From DATHZQ01 sp035458525 (GTDB taxonomy: Bacteria > Actinomycetota > Acidimicrobiia > Spongiisociales > UBA5794): a stretch of 58,305 bases of DNA. The translations under genes were made by a program, and so were the position numbers. The notes under the pieces were generated by a model, which saw only the letters and a list, made by a program, of their open reading frames with translations, was not told the DNA's origin and made no database searches. Of the stretch, positions 42,000-50,077 are shown piece by piece (position 1 is the stretch's first letter; each line of letters starts with the position of its first letter). The DNA lies in contig DATHZQ010000092.1 in assembly GCA_035458525.1 (NCBI GenBank), positions 1 through 58,305 on the forward strand, given 5' to 3'.

Positions 42000-43712
42000 T
42001 CAGACGTCTTCGCCCAAGACGGCGCCGATCCGGCCGGCAAAGGCGGGGTCGTCCTCGGGCCGGTAACCGGGGTCTGCGTGTGCAGCGATCAGAACCTCGG
42101 CGGCTGCGCGCAGCTCATCGCCGAGTTCGGGCCCAGCCGCGGCGGCGGCTGCCGTCAGCAGCGCTGCCTGGTAGGTCCGCACCAGTCGGGTGAGCACGCC
42201 GCGGAAGTGCCACGCCGCAAAGCTCGTATCGCGTATTGCTCGAGAGGCATCGGCCTCGGCGGTCTGCAACGCCGCCCTGATGCGTGCTGTGCCGTCCTGG
42301 TCGCGGAGCAATACCGAGATGCGATCGACGACGACGGGCAGCAAATCGAGCTTGCCCATGTCGCGCCCGACTTGAGCCGTGAGCACGTTGTGGGTGCCTT
42401 CCCACTGCTCGTACACCACGCTGTCCCGCAACAGCCGGGGCAGCACGCTGAAGGATTCGATCGCACCGTTGCCACCGAGCACCTCGATGGCATCCCTGAC
42501 GGCAGCGGTGCACGCCTGCGACGTGACCAGCTTGTTGGCGTTGACCAGGAACCGATGGAAGCGGAGGTCGTCTTCGTCGATGCCCGGCTCGCCGCTCCCG
42601 TGACGATCAGCAAGGGCGTCCAGCGCGGTCAGCGCCCACGTCGAATGGAGCGCAGCGAGCCACTCCGTCTTGACGTTCGCAAGCAGCGAGCGAACCGCGG
42701 GAAAACCGGCAATCGGCTGCCCGAAGGCGCGGCGGTGGACGGCATACGCGGATGCTTCGAGGTAGCTACGGCGCATGATCCCAACATTGCCCACGGCGTT
42801 GAGCCACCGGCTGGCGTTGAGCATTCCCCCGACCATCAACCCGAAGCCCCGGTGCGGATCACCCACCGGATATGCAAGCGAATCGGCGAAGTCGATCTCG
42901 CCGGATGCCATCGACGTCGTGCCCAGCTTGTCCTTGAGACGGCGGATCGAGAACCCGTTCGGCGCTCCGTCGACGAGCCTCGGAACGAGAAAGACCCCAA
43001 GGCCGTTGGTGCCCGTGGATGAACCATCCGGACGTGCCATGACGAGAAAGACATCTGCGTCCGCAACGGAGCAGAACCACTTCTCTCCGGTGAGTCTCCA
43101 CAGGCCGTCGGTCGCTTCGCGCGCCGCCACGACGTTGGCTCCGACATCGCTGCCGCCCTGCACTTCGGTCAGGTACTGCGCTCCGCGCATGGCCTTTCCA
43201 GCATCGCGTTCGGTCAGCGGTTCGAGGAAGCGGCGCTGCAGCTCGGGATCGCCAGCCCAGCGAACGACTCGGGCAACGCCGGTCGTACACGTTGCGGCGC
43301 ACATGTGACCCATCTCACCCTCGAGCGAGGCGACGTAGAACAGGTGTGCCTGTTCGAACGAATGTCCCGCGGTTCGGGCATGCTCGAGCAGCCCGGATCC
43401 CCACACGATCGCGCCTGCGCGGTGATAGTCGCCGTCGAAGACGACCTGCTCGATCGCGTTGCCGGCACCGTCGAACTTCTCCAATCGCGGCAGGTTGGTT
43501 TGGTAGCCGGCCACCAGCGGCCCGAGCTCGGAGCCGATGCGGCGACCCAGCTTGCCGGCCTCTTCGAGCATGGAGTCGACCCTGGCGGGCGGTGCGTGGA
43601 GGTGGGCGGCCAACTGCAGGTGGCGATCGGCCGCCACGGGATCAGATGGGAACGACCGCCGCCACGCTGCGAGGTCAGCACGGGCTTCAGGTGGGGAGCG
43701 TCGATCACCCAT
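42000..43712 (-). CDS. AidB-like acyl-CoA dehydrogenase
   Basis: This is a 570-residue flavoprotein, longer than ordinary acyl-CoA dehydrogenases (about 380), as in the AidB/DNA-alkylation-response subgroup. Markers: LPRLEKFDGAGN near the N-terminus, MRGAQYLTEVQGGSDVGANV, WRLTGEKWFCSVADADVFLV, LKDKLGTTSMASGEI, ASAYAVHRRAFGQPI, CTAAVRDAIEVLGGNGAIE and YEQWEGTHNVLTAQVGRDM. The catalytic Glu of AidB relatives corresponds to the E of QWEG. Start could be GTG 43718 or ATG 43712. Substrate unknown. It is divergent from the 43758 hydrolase gene. Confidence 0.9.
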   Translation of the reverse strand: MGDRRSPPEARADLAAWRRSFPSDPVAADRHLQLAAHLHAPPARVDSMLEEAGKLGRRIGSELGPLVAGYQTNLPRLEKFDGAGNAIEQVVFDGDYHRAGAIVWGSGLLEHARTAGHSFEQAHLFYVASLEGEMGHMCAATCTTGVARVVRWAGDPELQRRFLEPLTERDAGKAMRGAQYLTEVQGGSDVGANVVAAREATDGLWRLTGEKWFCSVADADVFLVMARPDGSSTGTNGLGVFLVPRLVDGAPNGFSIRRLKDKLGTTSMASGEIDFADSLAYPVGDPHRGFGLMVGGMLNASRWLNAVGNVGIMRRSYLEASAYAVHRRAFGQPIAGFPAVRSLLANVKTEWLAALHSTWALTALDALADRHGSGEPGIDEDDLRFHRFLVNANKLVTSQACTAAVRDAIEVLGGNGAIESFSVLPRLLRDSVVYEQWEGTHNVLTAQVGRDMGKLDLLPVVVDRISVLLRDQDGTARIRAALQTAEADASRAIRDTSFAAWHFRGVLTRLVRTYQAALLTAAAAAAGPELGDELRAAAEVLIAAHADPGYRPEDDPAFAGRIGAVLGEDV

Positions 43713-43757
43713 GAACACATTGTCCCACGGACTGCTCGCCGTGCTTCAATCCGCACC

Positions 43758-44549
43758 ATGGACACCCGCCCGTTCTCCACGCCGGCCGGCGAACTCACGA
43801 TCCGGGAGTCGTCCGGTGCGGAGCCCGCCCTGGTCTGCCTCCATGGCTTCACGCTCCACGGCGAGATGTTTCGGACCCTCGCTGTGCAGAGCGGGCGCCG
43901 CATCGTGGCCCCCGACCTTCCGGGCCACGGCGCCACGAGCATCGAGCCCGTCGACCTTCCGACGACGCTCGACGGCCTGGCAACGTGGTTGCGCGAGCTT
44001 CCCGGGCCGCAGGTCCTGCTCGGCTACTCGATGGGCGGTCGCGTGGCGCTCCACATGGCAGCCCGCCACCCGGAGTTGGTGCGCCACGTCATCGCCGTGT
44101 CGACGTCGCTCGGCATCGTCGACTCGATCGCGCGGTCGCGCCGGCGCGAAGCCGACGAGCAACTTGCGTCGCACGTCCTGGAAGTCGGAGTGGCTGCGTT
44201 CCTCGACGAGTGGAGCCGTCACCCGCTGGTGGGAGCCGGCCAGCTCGATGCCGCCGCAGCAGCGGCCGACCGCAGCTTGCGCACCCAGAACACCGCAGCC
44301 GGTCTGGCTGCCGCGCTGCGCGGGCTCGGGCAGGGCGTGGTGCCTCCGCTCTCACCGGCCGGGTTGCACCGCCCGGTAACGTGGGTCGCCGGCGAGCTCG
44401 ACGACCGCTACCGCACCATCGCTCTGGCCGCAGCCGCCCAACTCGGATCGACGGCAGCCGTGGTGCCGGGAGCGGGGCACAACGTCATCCGAGATGCGCC
44501 GGATGCGATCGTTGCGATCGTCGACGACGTGGTCAGCCGGCTGTCATGA
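43758..44549 (+). CDS. Alpha/beta hydrolase, MenH-like
   Basis: This is a 263-residue alpha/beta-fold enzyme: oxyanion strand VCLHGFTLHGEMF, VAPDLPGHGATS, nucleophile elbow LLGYSMGGRVALHMAARHP (Ser ~93), and a late VPGAGHNVIRDAP carrying the catalytic His. The sequence is closest to MenH (SHCHC synthase) and related carboxylesterases; with no other menaquinone genes here, MenH function is only possible. ATG 43758 follows a 45-bp gap from the divergent AidB-like gene. The 3' end overlaps the convergent hydrolase gene by 17 bases. Confidence 0.82.
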   Translation: MDTRPFSTPAGELTIRESSGAEPALVCLHGFTLHGEMFRTLAVQSGRRIVAPDLPGHGATSIEPVDLPTTLDGLATWLRELPGPQVLLGYSMGGRVALHMAARHPELVRHVIAVSTSLGIVDSIARSRRREADEQLASHVLEVGVAAFLDEWSRHPLVGAGQLDAAAAAADRSLRTQNTAAGLAAALRGLGQGVVPPLSPAGLHRPVTWVAGELDDRYRTIALAAAAQLGSTAAVVPGAGHNVIRDAPDAIVAIVDDVVSRLS

Positions 44550-45459
44550 GCTTGTCGAGCAGTGCGAGGTACTCGTCGGCGCGTGTGAGGATCGACTCGT
44601 GGCCCGCGCCTGTGAGCTCGATCACGTCGGCGTGAGGGATCAAGGCGGCGAGCTCTCGTTGTGCGGCCGTCGGCACGAGGAGGTCCTGCGTCGGGATGAC
44701 CACCGTCACCGGCACTCGCAGCTTGCCGACCCAGTCTCTCGAGTCGAACCGGATCGCGGCGGCACCGGCCTCATAGAACAGCTCCCCGTCGCGCCGCATC
44801 AACGACTCGTGCGCCCAACGGCGATGGGACGGCTCCAACGCATTCGAGTGGCGCAGCGCACCTTCCGTGAGCGCAGCTCCCTCGTGGGTGCTGACACGAG
44901 CGAGCGCCCTGCCCAGCCAGAAAGCAGTGCGGGCGAGAACCCGACGGGTAGGCACCGGACGCGCCGCAGTTGCCGCCAGCACGATCTGTTTCACCAGGTG
45001 GGGGTATCGCCGTGCGAGCTCCTGGGCGACCATGCCTCCCAGCGAGTACCCCATGATCGTCGCCGCCGGCAGCCGCAAGGCATCGAGGACGCCGGCCACC
45101 TCGTCGGCAACGTCGGCGACGTCATAGCGACCGCGCACCCAATCCGACTTGCCGTGGTTGCGCAGATCGGGAAGCACAACCCGGTAGCGGGTTGCCAACT
45201 CCGGTACGACTCGGTGGTAGGTCATCTCGGCGTCGAGGCTCCACCCGTGGATCAGCACGACGGGATCGGCACCCTCCGGACCGGCTTCGCGCACGAAGTA
45301 CTCGCGTTCGCCCACGAAAACCGATCTACCGGGGACTCGCAGCGGCCGGACCTGGGGCATGGGGTAGCGACGCGGCACCTCCGGACCGAACAGTCGCCAC
45401 GCCGCCCAACCGGTCACCACGACGCCCAGCGCCTTCCCTGCCGACTTCACCGCCCTCAT
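44533..45459 (-). CDS. Alpha/beta hydrolase coupled to selD
   Basis: This is a 308-residue protein with an N-terminal hydrophobic segment (ALGVVVTGWAAWRLFG), then an alpha/beta-hydrolase domain: VVLIHGWSLDAEMTY, VLPDLRNHGKS, nucleophile elbow IMGYSLGGMVAQELARRYP, QDLLVPTAAQ with the acid, and TGAGHES with the catalytic His. The ATG at 45459 overlaps the selD stop (ATGA), indicating translational coupling. The substrate is unknown; coupling to selD may be coincidental. Confidence 0.87.
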   Translation of the reverse strand: MRAVKSAGKALGVVVTGWAAWRLFGPEVPRRYPMPQVRPLRVPGRSVFVGEREYFVREAGPEGADPVVLIHGWSLDAEMTYHRVVPELATRYRVVLPDLRNHGKSDWVRGRYDVADVADEVAGVLDALRLPAATIMGYSLGGMVAQELARRYPHLVKQIVLAATAARPVPTRRVLARTAFWLGRALARVSTHEGAALTEGALRHSNALEPSHRRWAHESLMRRDGELFYEAGAAAIRFDSRDWVGKLRVPVTVVIPTQDLLVPTAAQRELAALIPHADVIELTGAGHESILTRADEYLALLDKLMTAG

Positions 45460-46523
45460 CGCACGACGATTCTTCCGGACGGCCCGTCCGAGAACGTGCG
45501 GGAATGGAGCTCCCCGATCTCCCACCCGGTCACGCCCTCGTCTGCCAATGCCTGGATCAGCGCCGCCACCAGGGGCTTCTCGACGGCCATCAGCAAGCCA
45601 CCGGACGTCTGCGCATCGGCCAGGACGAGCTGATCGCTTTCGGCGAGTGCACCGAAGGCAGTGAAGCGGGCTGCGGCAGCGAGGTTGCGACGCGTGCCAC
45701 CCGGCACCGCCCCCGCCGCTATCAGATCGTGGACCTGGGGCAGAACGGGAATCGCATCGGCGGTGACGTGCGCAGAGACACCCGAGGCCCGGACGATCTC
45801 CCCGAGGTGGCCGAGCAGGCCGTACCCGGTGACATCGGTGGCGGCCCGCACGCCCACCCGACGCATCGCCGTTGCCGCACCGTGATTGAGCGTCGCCATG
45901 GAGGCAATGGCCGCCTCGGCAGCGAGCGGCGGCGCATCACCGCGTTTGAGGGCGGTCGCGATGATCCCGGTGCCGAGGGGCTTCGTGAGCACGAGCACGT
46001 CGCCTGGCTGGCCCGCTGCGTTCGTGACGAGATCGTCGGGGTGCACGATCCCGGTGACGGCAAGGCCATATTTCGGCTCGTTGTCGTCGATGGTGTGTCC
46101 CCCGATGAGGGCGCACCCCGCGGCAGCGAGCACCTCGGCCCCGCCTTCGAGCACGTCACCCAGAAGGTCGATCGGGAGTGACTCGCGCGGCCATCCCACC
46201 ACCGACAGCGCCGTCAGCGGCGTGGCGCCCATGGCATACACGTCCGAGAGTGCGTTGGCCGCGGCGATCCGGCCCCATGTGGCGGCATCGTCCACGATGG
46301 GCGTGAAGAAGTCGACCGTTTGCACGAGGAGAAGGTCGTCGCGCAGGCGGTAGACGCCGGCGTCATCGGCGTTGCCCACACCGACGACGATCTCGTCGCC
46401 GCGGATCGAAGCTGAGTTGTTCAGGCGGCGCAGCACCTGCGCCAGCTCGTCAGGTCCGAGCTTGCACGCTCAACCAGCACCGTGTGAGAACTGGGTGAGC
46501 CGCACGTCTTGTGCGTCGTTCAT
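45456..46523 (-). CDS. selD: Selenide, water dikinase (selenophosphate synthetase), itself a selenoprotein
   Basis: SelD makes selenophosphate from selenide and ATP for selenocysteine and selenouridine synthesis. Reading past an in-frame TGA gives a 355-residue protein starting at ATG 46523: VRLTQFSHGAG-U-ACKLGP, which aligns with E. coli SelD (VRLTQYSHGAG-C-GCK). The TGA (46472-46470) is residue 18, exactly at the catalytic Cys/Sec, with the catalytic Lys at 21. Later motifs VQTVDFFTPIVDDAATWGRI, IGGHTIDDNEPKYG, TDVTGYGLLGHL and ADAQTSGGLL are intact. Without recoding, the gene would be called only from 46436, without its active site. Full Sec machinery must lie elsewhere. Confidence 0.93.
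46441..46465 (-). promoter_or_regulatory. Candidate bacterial SECIS hairpin in selD
   Basis: Beginning 4 nt after the TGA, AGCTCG / CGAGCT form a 6-bp stem with a 7-nt loop (GACCTGA), extended by GC/GC across an A-G mismatch. A bacterial SECIS recognised by SelB lies in this position. The loop has not been tested against known SelB-binding rules. Confidence 0.55.
46470..46472 (-). other. selD: Selenocysteine codon (TGA) of selD
   Basis: TGA in frame with the selD ATG at 46523, 17 codons in, flanked by GGT before and GCG TGC AAG after. Position matches the catalytic Cys17 of E. coli SelD; Sec is known here in other bacteria (for example Haemophilus). Confidence 0.9.
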
Positions 46524-46608
46524 GAACCGTGAGTGTACGAACCTCACGTCGTTGTCCGGCCCGCCACCGCGCAACGGGTTTCCGACTCGACGTCGAATTG
46601 TCCTTCAA

Positions 46609-46711
46609 TATGATTGGGAGGTCCGGGTCTTCCCGGGCCGTCGACAGGCCCCCTCGTCCCCCCTGGGGGGCCTGTTCTGTGTTCGACCGCCGCTCACAGT
46701 GGCGGTCGAAC
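46609..46711 (+). promoter_or_regulatory. mgtE promoter and structured leader
   Basis: TATGAT (46609-46614) with TCGACG 16 nt before it could start an mRNA leader of about 145 nt. It would hold a CCGGG/CCCGG hairpin near 46623-46637, a 10-bp stem ACAGGCCCCC/GGGGGCCTGT (46644-46675) and an 11-bp stem GTTCGACCGCC/GGCGGTCGAAC (46681-46711). It does not resemble the M-box. The whole 241-bp gap separates the divergent selD and mgtE genes. An alternative -10 TACCAT (46749-46754) lies 10 nt before mgtE. Confidence 0.45.
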
Positions 46712-46764
46712 ACGCGTTTGGCAGCGACTCACGGCCGCTCGCGGTCCCTACCATTGCGCCCGCC

Positions 46765-48138
46765 ATGAAGATCCCGTTCCAACGTGTGCTCATCGCCGGT
46801 CTCCGCGATCTGGCGCGCCGTCGTCCTGAAGACGCCGAGGAGTACATCGACGCCCACCAGGAGGAATGGGAAGCCCTCGTCGAGGACGACCCGCACGACG
46901 CCGCCGACATCCTGGAGGCGCTGAATTCGCGCTCGGCGGCGCAACTGATCGCCGACCTCGACATCGAGGACGTCGGTGACGTGCTCGATGAGATGCGCCC
47001 GGAGGCTGCGGCCGATCTCATGGAGGAGCTGACGCCGGAACAGGCGGCGATCCTCGTCGGTGAGATGGACGCCGATCAGGCTGCCGACCTGATCGATGCC
47101 CTCGACGACGACGCCAGACAGGCCGTCCTCGGTCAGCTGGAGCCGCTCGCCGCGGCCGAGATCGGACGTCTCCTCGGGTACGCACCGGACAGCGCCGGCG
47201 GCATGATGACCACCGAGCTCGCCGCACTGCCCGTCGGTCTGACGGCCGGTGAGGCGATCGAAGCCTTGCGCCGCCTCCACGATGACCTCGGCTCGAACCT
47301 GACCTACGTCTACGTCGTCGACGAGGAACGGCGCCTGGTGGGCGTGGTGCCGTTCCGTGAGCTCGTGTTCGCCAGACCCGGACAGTCCCTCGAAGAAGTG
47401 ATGGTGCACGACCCGTATCACGTGCCGGTCGATGCGGACCGTGAGGTCGTCACCGAGCTCATGCAGCGCTACCACCTCTTGGCCATGCCCGTCGTCGACC
47501 AGAACCGCGCATTGCTCGGCATGGTGAAAGTGGTGGAGGCCATCGGTGCGATTCAGGAGGAGGCCGGTGAGGACATCGCCGTCATGGTCGGCGCCGGTGA
47601 AGAGGAGGGCGTCTACACCCCGGTGATGGTCTCCGTCCGGCGACGTCTGCCGTGGATCATGGTGAACCTGGCCATCGCCGCCGTCATTGCCATCGTGATC
47701 GCCCAGTTCGAGGACATCATCGCCAGGGAGGCCATCCTCGCTGCGCTCATGCCCATGGTGGCGCTGCTCGGCGGCAACTCGGGAGCCCAGAGCCTCGCCG
47801 TGATGATCCGGTCCATGGCGGTCGGCGACCTTCCCCCGGGCCGCGCCGGCCGGGCGATTCGTCGCGAGGGGACGGTGGCGCTGTTCAATGCAGCCGCCAT
47901 GTCGATCGCGTCCGCGCTCCTCGTCGGGGCAGGCACCGGCGACCAGGACTTGGCGATCATCGTGGGCGTCGCCGTGGCGGTGAATCTCGTGGTCGCGGGA
48001 ATCGCTGGTGCGTCGATACCGGTGGTGCTGCGCCGCCTCGGGCAGGACCCTGCACTGGCGTCCAACATCTTCCTCACCACCGTCACCGACATCGTCGGTT
48101 TCGGAGGGTTCCTCCTCACCGCCGTGATCCTGCTGTAG
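46765..48138 (+). CDS. mgtE: Magnesium transporter MgtE
   Basis: This is a 457-residue homodimeric Mg2+ channel. Residues ~25-130 are the acidic MgtE N-terminal superhelix (DDPHDAADILEALNSR, MRPEAAADLMEELTPEQAAI), ~140-260 a CBS-domain pair (GYAPDSAGGMMTTELAALP, TYVYVVDEERRLVGVV, YHLLAMPVVDQNRALLGMV) and ~285-457 five membrane helices ending in the pore block (MPMVALLGGNSGAQSLAVMIR, NIFLTTVTDIVGFGGFLLTA). The Mg-sensing acidic residues and pore Asp are present. ATG 46765 gives the normal N-terminus; the frame upstream runs into the leader. Confidence 0.95.
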   Translation: MKIPFQRVLIAGLRDLARRRPEDAEEYIDAHQEEWEALVEDDPHDAADILEALNSRSAAQLIADLDIEDVGDVLDEMRPEAAADLMEELTPEQAAILVGEMDADQAADLIDALDDDARQAVLGQLEPLAAAEIGRLLGYAPDSAGGMMTTELAALPVGLTAGEAIEALRRLHDDLGSNLTYVYVVDEERRLVGVVPFRELVFARPGQSLEEVMVHDPYHVPVDADREVVTELMQRYHLLAMPVVDQNRALLGMVKVVEAIGAIQEEAGEDIAVMVGAGEEEGVYTPVMVSVRRRLPWIMVNLAIAAVIAIVIAQFEDIIAREAILAALMPMVALLGGNSGAQSLAVMIRSMAVGDLPPGRAGRAIRREGTVALFNAAAMSIASALLVGAGTGDQDLAIIVGVAVAVNLVVAGIAGASIPVVLRRLGQDPALASNIFLTTVTDIVGFGGFLLTAVILL

Positions 48139-48219
48139 CGCAGAGGAGGCGATTCGCCCCAGCAACCGGCGCCGGGAGGGCCGACAGCCGCATTCGGTCG
48201 CGGTGTCGCTCGACCCAGA

Positions 48220-48789
48220 TCAGCTTCCGAGGATTGCCGTACCGCTGTCCTCGAAGGGACCGACGAACACGATGCGGAAGCCCTCTTCGAGGCGGACGAG
48301 GTAGTGCAGGTCGAGCAGGCGCTCACCGTCGGCGTCGACGTCGGCGGGATCGGCGACTACGAGCGCCGTGACGTCTTCGCTGTCGACCACATGCGCTTCG
48401 TACACCGGCGGGAAGTCGTCGACGACCTCAGAGACCACGTTCTGCAGGTCGATGTCCGTGAGCGTGTCGTAGCTCTCCGTGTCGAGGAGCACGACGACAA
48501 CATCGCCGTCTTCACCCTCGTCACGGCTCACGATGGAGAACGTCGGCACCGCGACCCCGTCCACCTCGTCGCCTCCGCCAACCACCGACGTCGTCGTGGT
48601 GTCCGCAGGAGCGGTGTCGTCGGTGCTGGCATCGCCGGTGTCGTCGCTGGCGGCGCCCAGGCTCGTGACGGTCTCTTCCGCGGCGGTGGTCGTGGTTCCC
48701 TCGCCGTCGTCGTCGCCTGAGCACGCAGCTGCAATGAGGGCGAGGACGAGGACGAGGATCAAAAACCCGACAGTTGTTCGGCGTTGCAT
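48220..48789 (-). CDS. Lipoprotein of unknown function
   Basis: This 189-residue lipoprotein has signal MQRRTTVGFLILVLVLALIA then lipobox AAAC at about residue 23, followed by an acidic Thr/Asp-rich linker (GDASTDDTAPADTTTTSVVG) to residue ~75. The globular part has EVDGVAVPTFSIVSRDEGED and VVVVLLDTESYDTLTDIDL, then a VYEAHVVDSED strand and LHYLVRLEEGFRIVFVGPF. No family is recognised. A TACAAT -10 six bases before the ATG suggests a leaderless transcript. Confidence 0.72.
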   Translation of the reverse strand: MQRRTTVGFLILVLVLALIAAACSGDDDGEGTTTTAAEETVTSLGAASDDTGDASTDDTAPADTTTTSVVGGGDEVDGVAVPTFSIVSRDEGEDGDVVVVLLDTESYDTLTDIDLQNVVSEVVDDFPPVYEAHVVDSEDVTALVVADPADVDADGERLLDLHYLVRLEEGFRIVFVGPFEDSGTAILGS

Positions 48790-48795
48790 GGGGCC

Positions 48796-48801
48796 ATTGT
48801 A
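48796..48801 (-). promoter_or_regulatory. -10 box TACAAT, leaderless lipoprotein gene
   Basis: On the minus strand TACAAT ends six bases before the ATG at 48789, the typical spacing for leaderless actinobacterial transcripts. No clear -35 was found at 16-18 nt. Confidence 0.5.
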
Positions 48802-48824
48802 CCGGCGGCGGGGATTACCGACTT

Positions 48825-49244
48825 CTATTGCGGACGAGTGTCGAGCCAACCCTGGTAGTCGACGCCGTCCATCCACCGTTCGGAGTTGACCACCCGAAAA
48901 CGGTTGCGCACCTCTGCGAACAGCTGGGCGGACGGCTCCGCATCCAGGCCGGCTTGGGCCATCTCGAGCGTCGGTCGCCAGGCCCGTGGGCCCAGGGCTA
49001 TGTCCACCCGAGTGCGCCAGTCCTCCGCCGCCACGGCGGCCTCGTCGCCCCCCCAGAAGTCGCGCAACTTGTGGGCGATGCGCAGAACCCGCCTCACACC
49101 GCGGGCCTGCTCCCTCGACAGACCGTCGGCCGCAACGTCGGCGGCCCAGTCTGCGAAAGCTTGCTCGTGCCATGCCTCCGGATCAGTGACCACGGACTCA
49201 TACAGCGTATCGACGGCCCGCAGGAGTGCCAGGGTGCTGCTCAC
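48825..49244 (-). CDS. Protein of unknown function (139 aa) in the nadE unit
   Basis: This is not recognised. GTG at 49244 overlaps the stop of the aminotransferase gene (GTGA). The product is soluble and largely helical (LALLRAVDTLYESV, WHEQAFADWAADVAADGLSR, EQARGVRRVLRIAHKLRDFW), ending in conserved-looking EVRNRFRVVNSERWMDGVDY. The tight coupling nadE - aminotransferase - this gene suggests cotranslation, but gives no functional clue. Confidence 0.72.
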   Translation of the reverse strand: MSSTLALLRAVDTLYESVVTDPEAWHEQAFADWAADVAADGLSREQARGVRRVLRIAHKLRDFWGGDEAAVAAEDWRTRVDIALGPRAWRPTLEMAQAGLDAEPSAQLFAEVRNRFRVVNSERWMDGVDYQGWLDTRPQ

Positions 49245-50077
49245 TCGCCGGCGAGCTCGCGGGCGACGAGCTCTTCGTAGAGCCGGTTCAGGCGGTCGCC
49301 GTAGGGACCGCGACGGAGCTTGACGTCGTCCACGTAGAGCACAGGGCGGACGGCACGCAGCGTGGACATCGCCATCACCTCGTCGGCTTCCAGCAGTTGC
49401 TCGACTCGGTAGGAACCGGGCACGACGTCGAGCCCGAGCTGCGGAGCGACCTCGCACACGGCGGTTGACGTGACGCCGGCCAGCACCCCGAGATCCGGCC
49501 CAGGCACTTCCAGGGTGGTGCCGCGAATCCATCCGATCGAATACGTCGGTCCTTCGAGCACGGCGCCGCTCGGCCCGATCAACAGCGCATCGTCGAAGCC
49601 GTCGGCGATGGACGCAAGCCGCGCCGCGAGGTTGGGTGCGTAGGACAGCGTCTTGGCACCCGTCAGCTCGGACCATTCGCCGTCCGGGTGCCATGGCGCA
49701 GTCCGCGACTGCAACCGCAGCGTTGGTGGCACCTCGGGCAGCGAAGTCGCAATGACGATGCATCGGCTGTCCACGCCTGGCCGGTTCTGATCGATCCCAC
49801 CCGTACACATGATCCGGACGGAGCAGTCACCTTCTGCCGCCCGGTGCCGGGCCCATCGCTCCAGGTCGGCACGAGGCGGCAGCGGCATGCGCAACGCCGC
49901 CGCACTCACCTCGAGGCGATCGAGGTGCGGAGCCAGGCGAAACGGTTTGCCTCCGTAGGAGCGCACGCTTTCAAAGCAGCCGTAGCCACGCTGGAGCCCG
50001 ATGTCGAGCACCGACAACGAGGCGTCTGCTGCGGCGACTTCTTCGCCGTCGATCAGAATCGGGCCGAGCACACTCAT
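49241..50077 (-). CDS. Class IV aminotransferase / 4-amino-4-deoxychorismate lyase family
   Basis: This 278-residue PLP fold type IV enzyme starts at ATG 50077, four bases inside the nadE end (ATGA). Family marks: LSVLDIGLQRGYGCFESVRS near the N-terminus, the PLP Lys in GAKTLSYAPNLAARLAS, DDALLIGPSGAVLEGPTYSI with the conserved Glu, and LLEADEVMAMSTLRAVRPV. This could be PabC (folate), a branched-chain aminotransferase or a D-amino acid transaminase; residues do not settle it. Coupled to nadE and the 139-aa gene. Confidence 0.85.
   Translation of the reverse strand: MSVLGPILIDGEEVAAADASLSVLDIGLQRGYGCFESVRSYGGKPFRLAPHLDRLEVSAAALRMPLPPRADLERWARHRAAEGDCSVRIMCTGGIDQNRPGVDSRCIVIATSLPEVPPTLRLQSRTAPWHPDGEWSELTGAKTLSYAPNLAARLASIADGFDDALLIGPSGAVLEGPTYSIGWIRGTTLEVPGPDLGVLAGVTSTAVCEVAPQLGLDVVPGSYRVEQLLEADEVMAMSTLRAVRPVLYVDDVKLRRGPYGDRLNRLYEELVARELAGE

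Noticed and set aside
45456..46436. SelD starting at 46436
   Set aside because: It lacks the catalytic residue and glycine-rich N-terminus; the conserved sequence continues upstream through the TGA to ATG 46523.
46530..46720. tRNA-Sec (selC) in the selD-mgtE gap
   Set aside because: The hairpins do not assemble into a tRNA cloverleaf and no TCA anticodon loop or T-loop GGTTCGA context with the right spacing is present.
46609..46764. M-box (ykoK) magnesium riboswitch before mgtE
   Set aside because: None of the conserved M-box core segments is recognisable, and the region is too short for the full fold.
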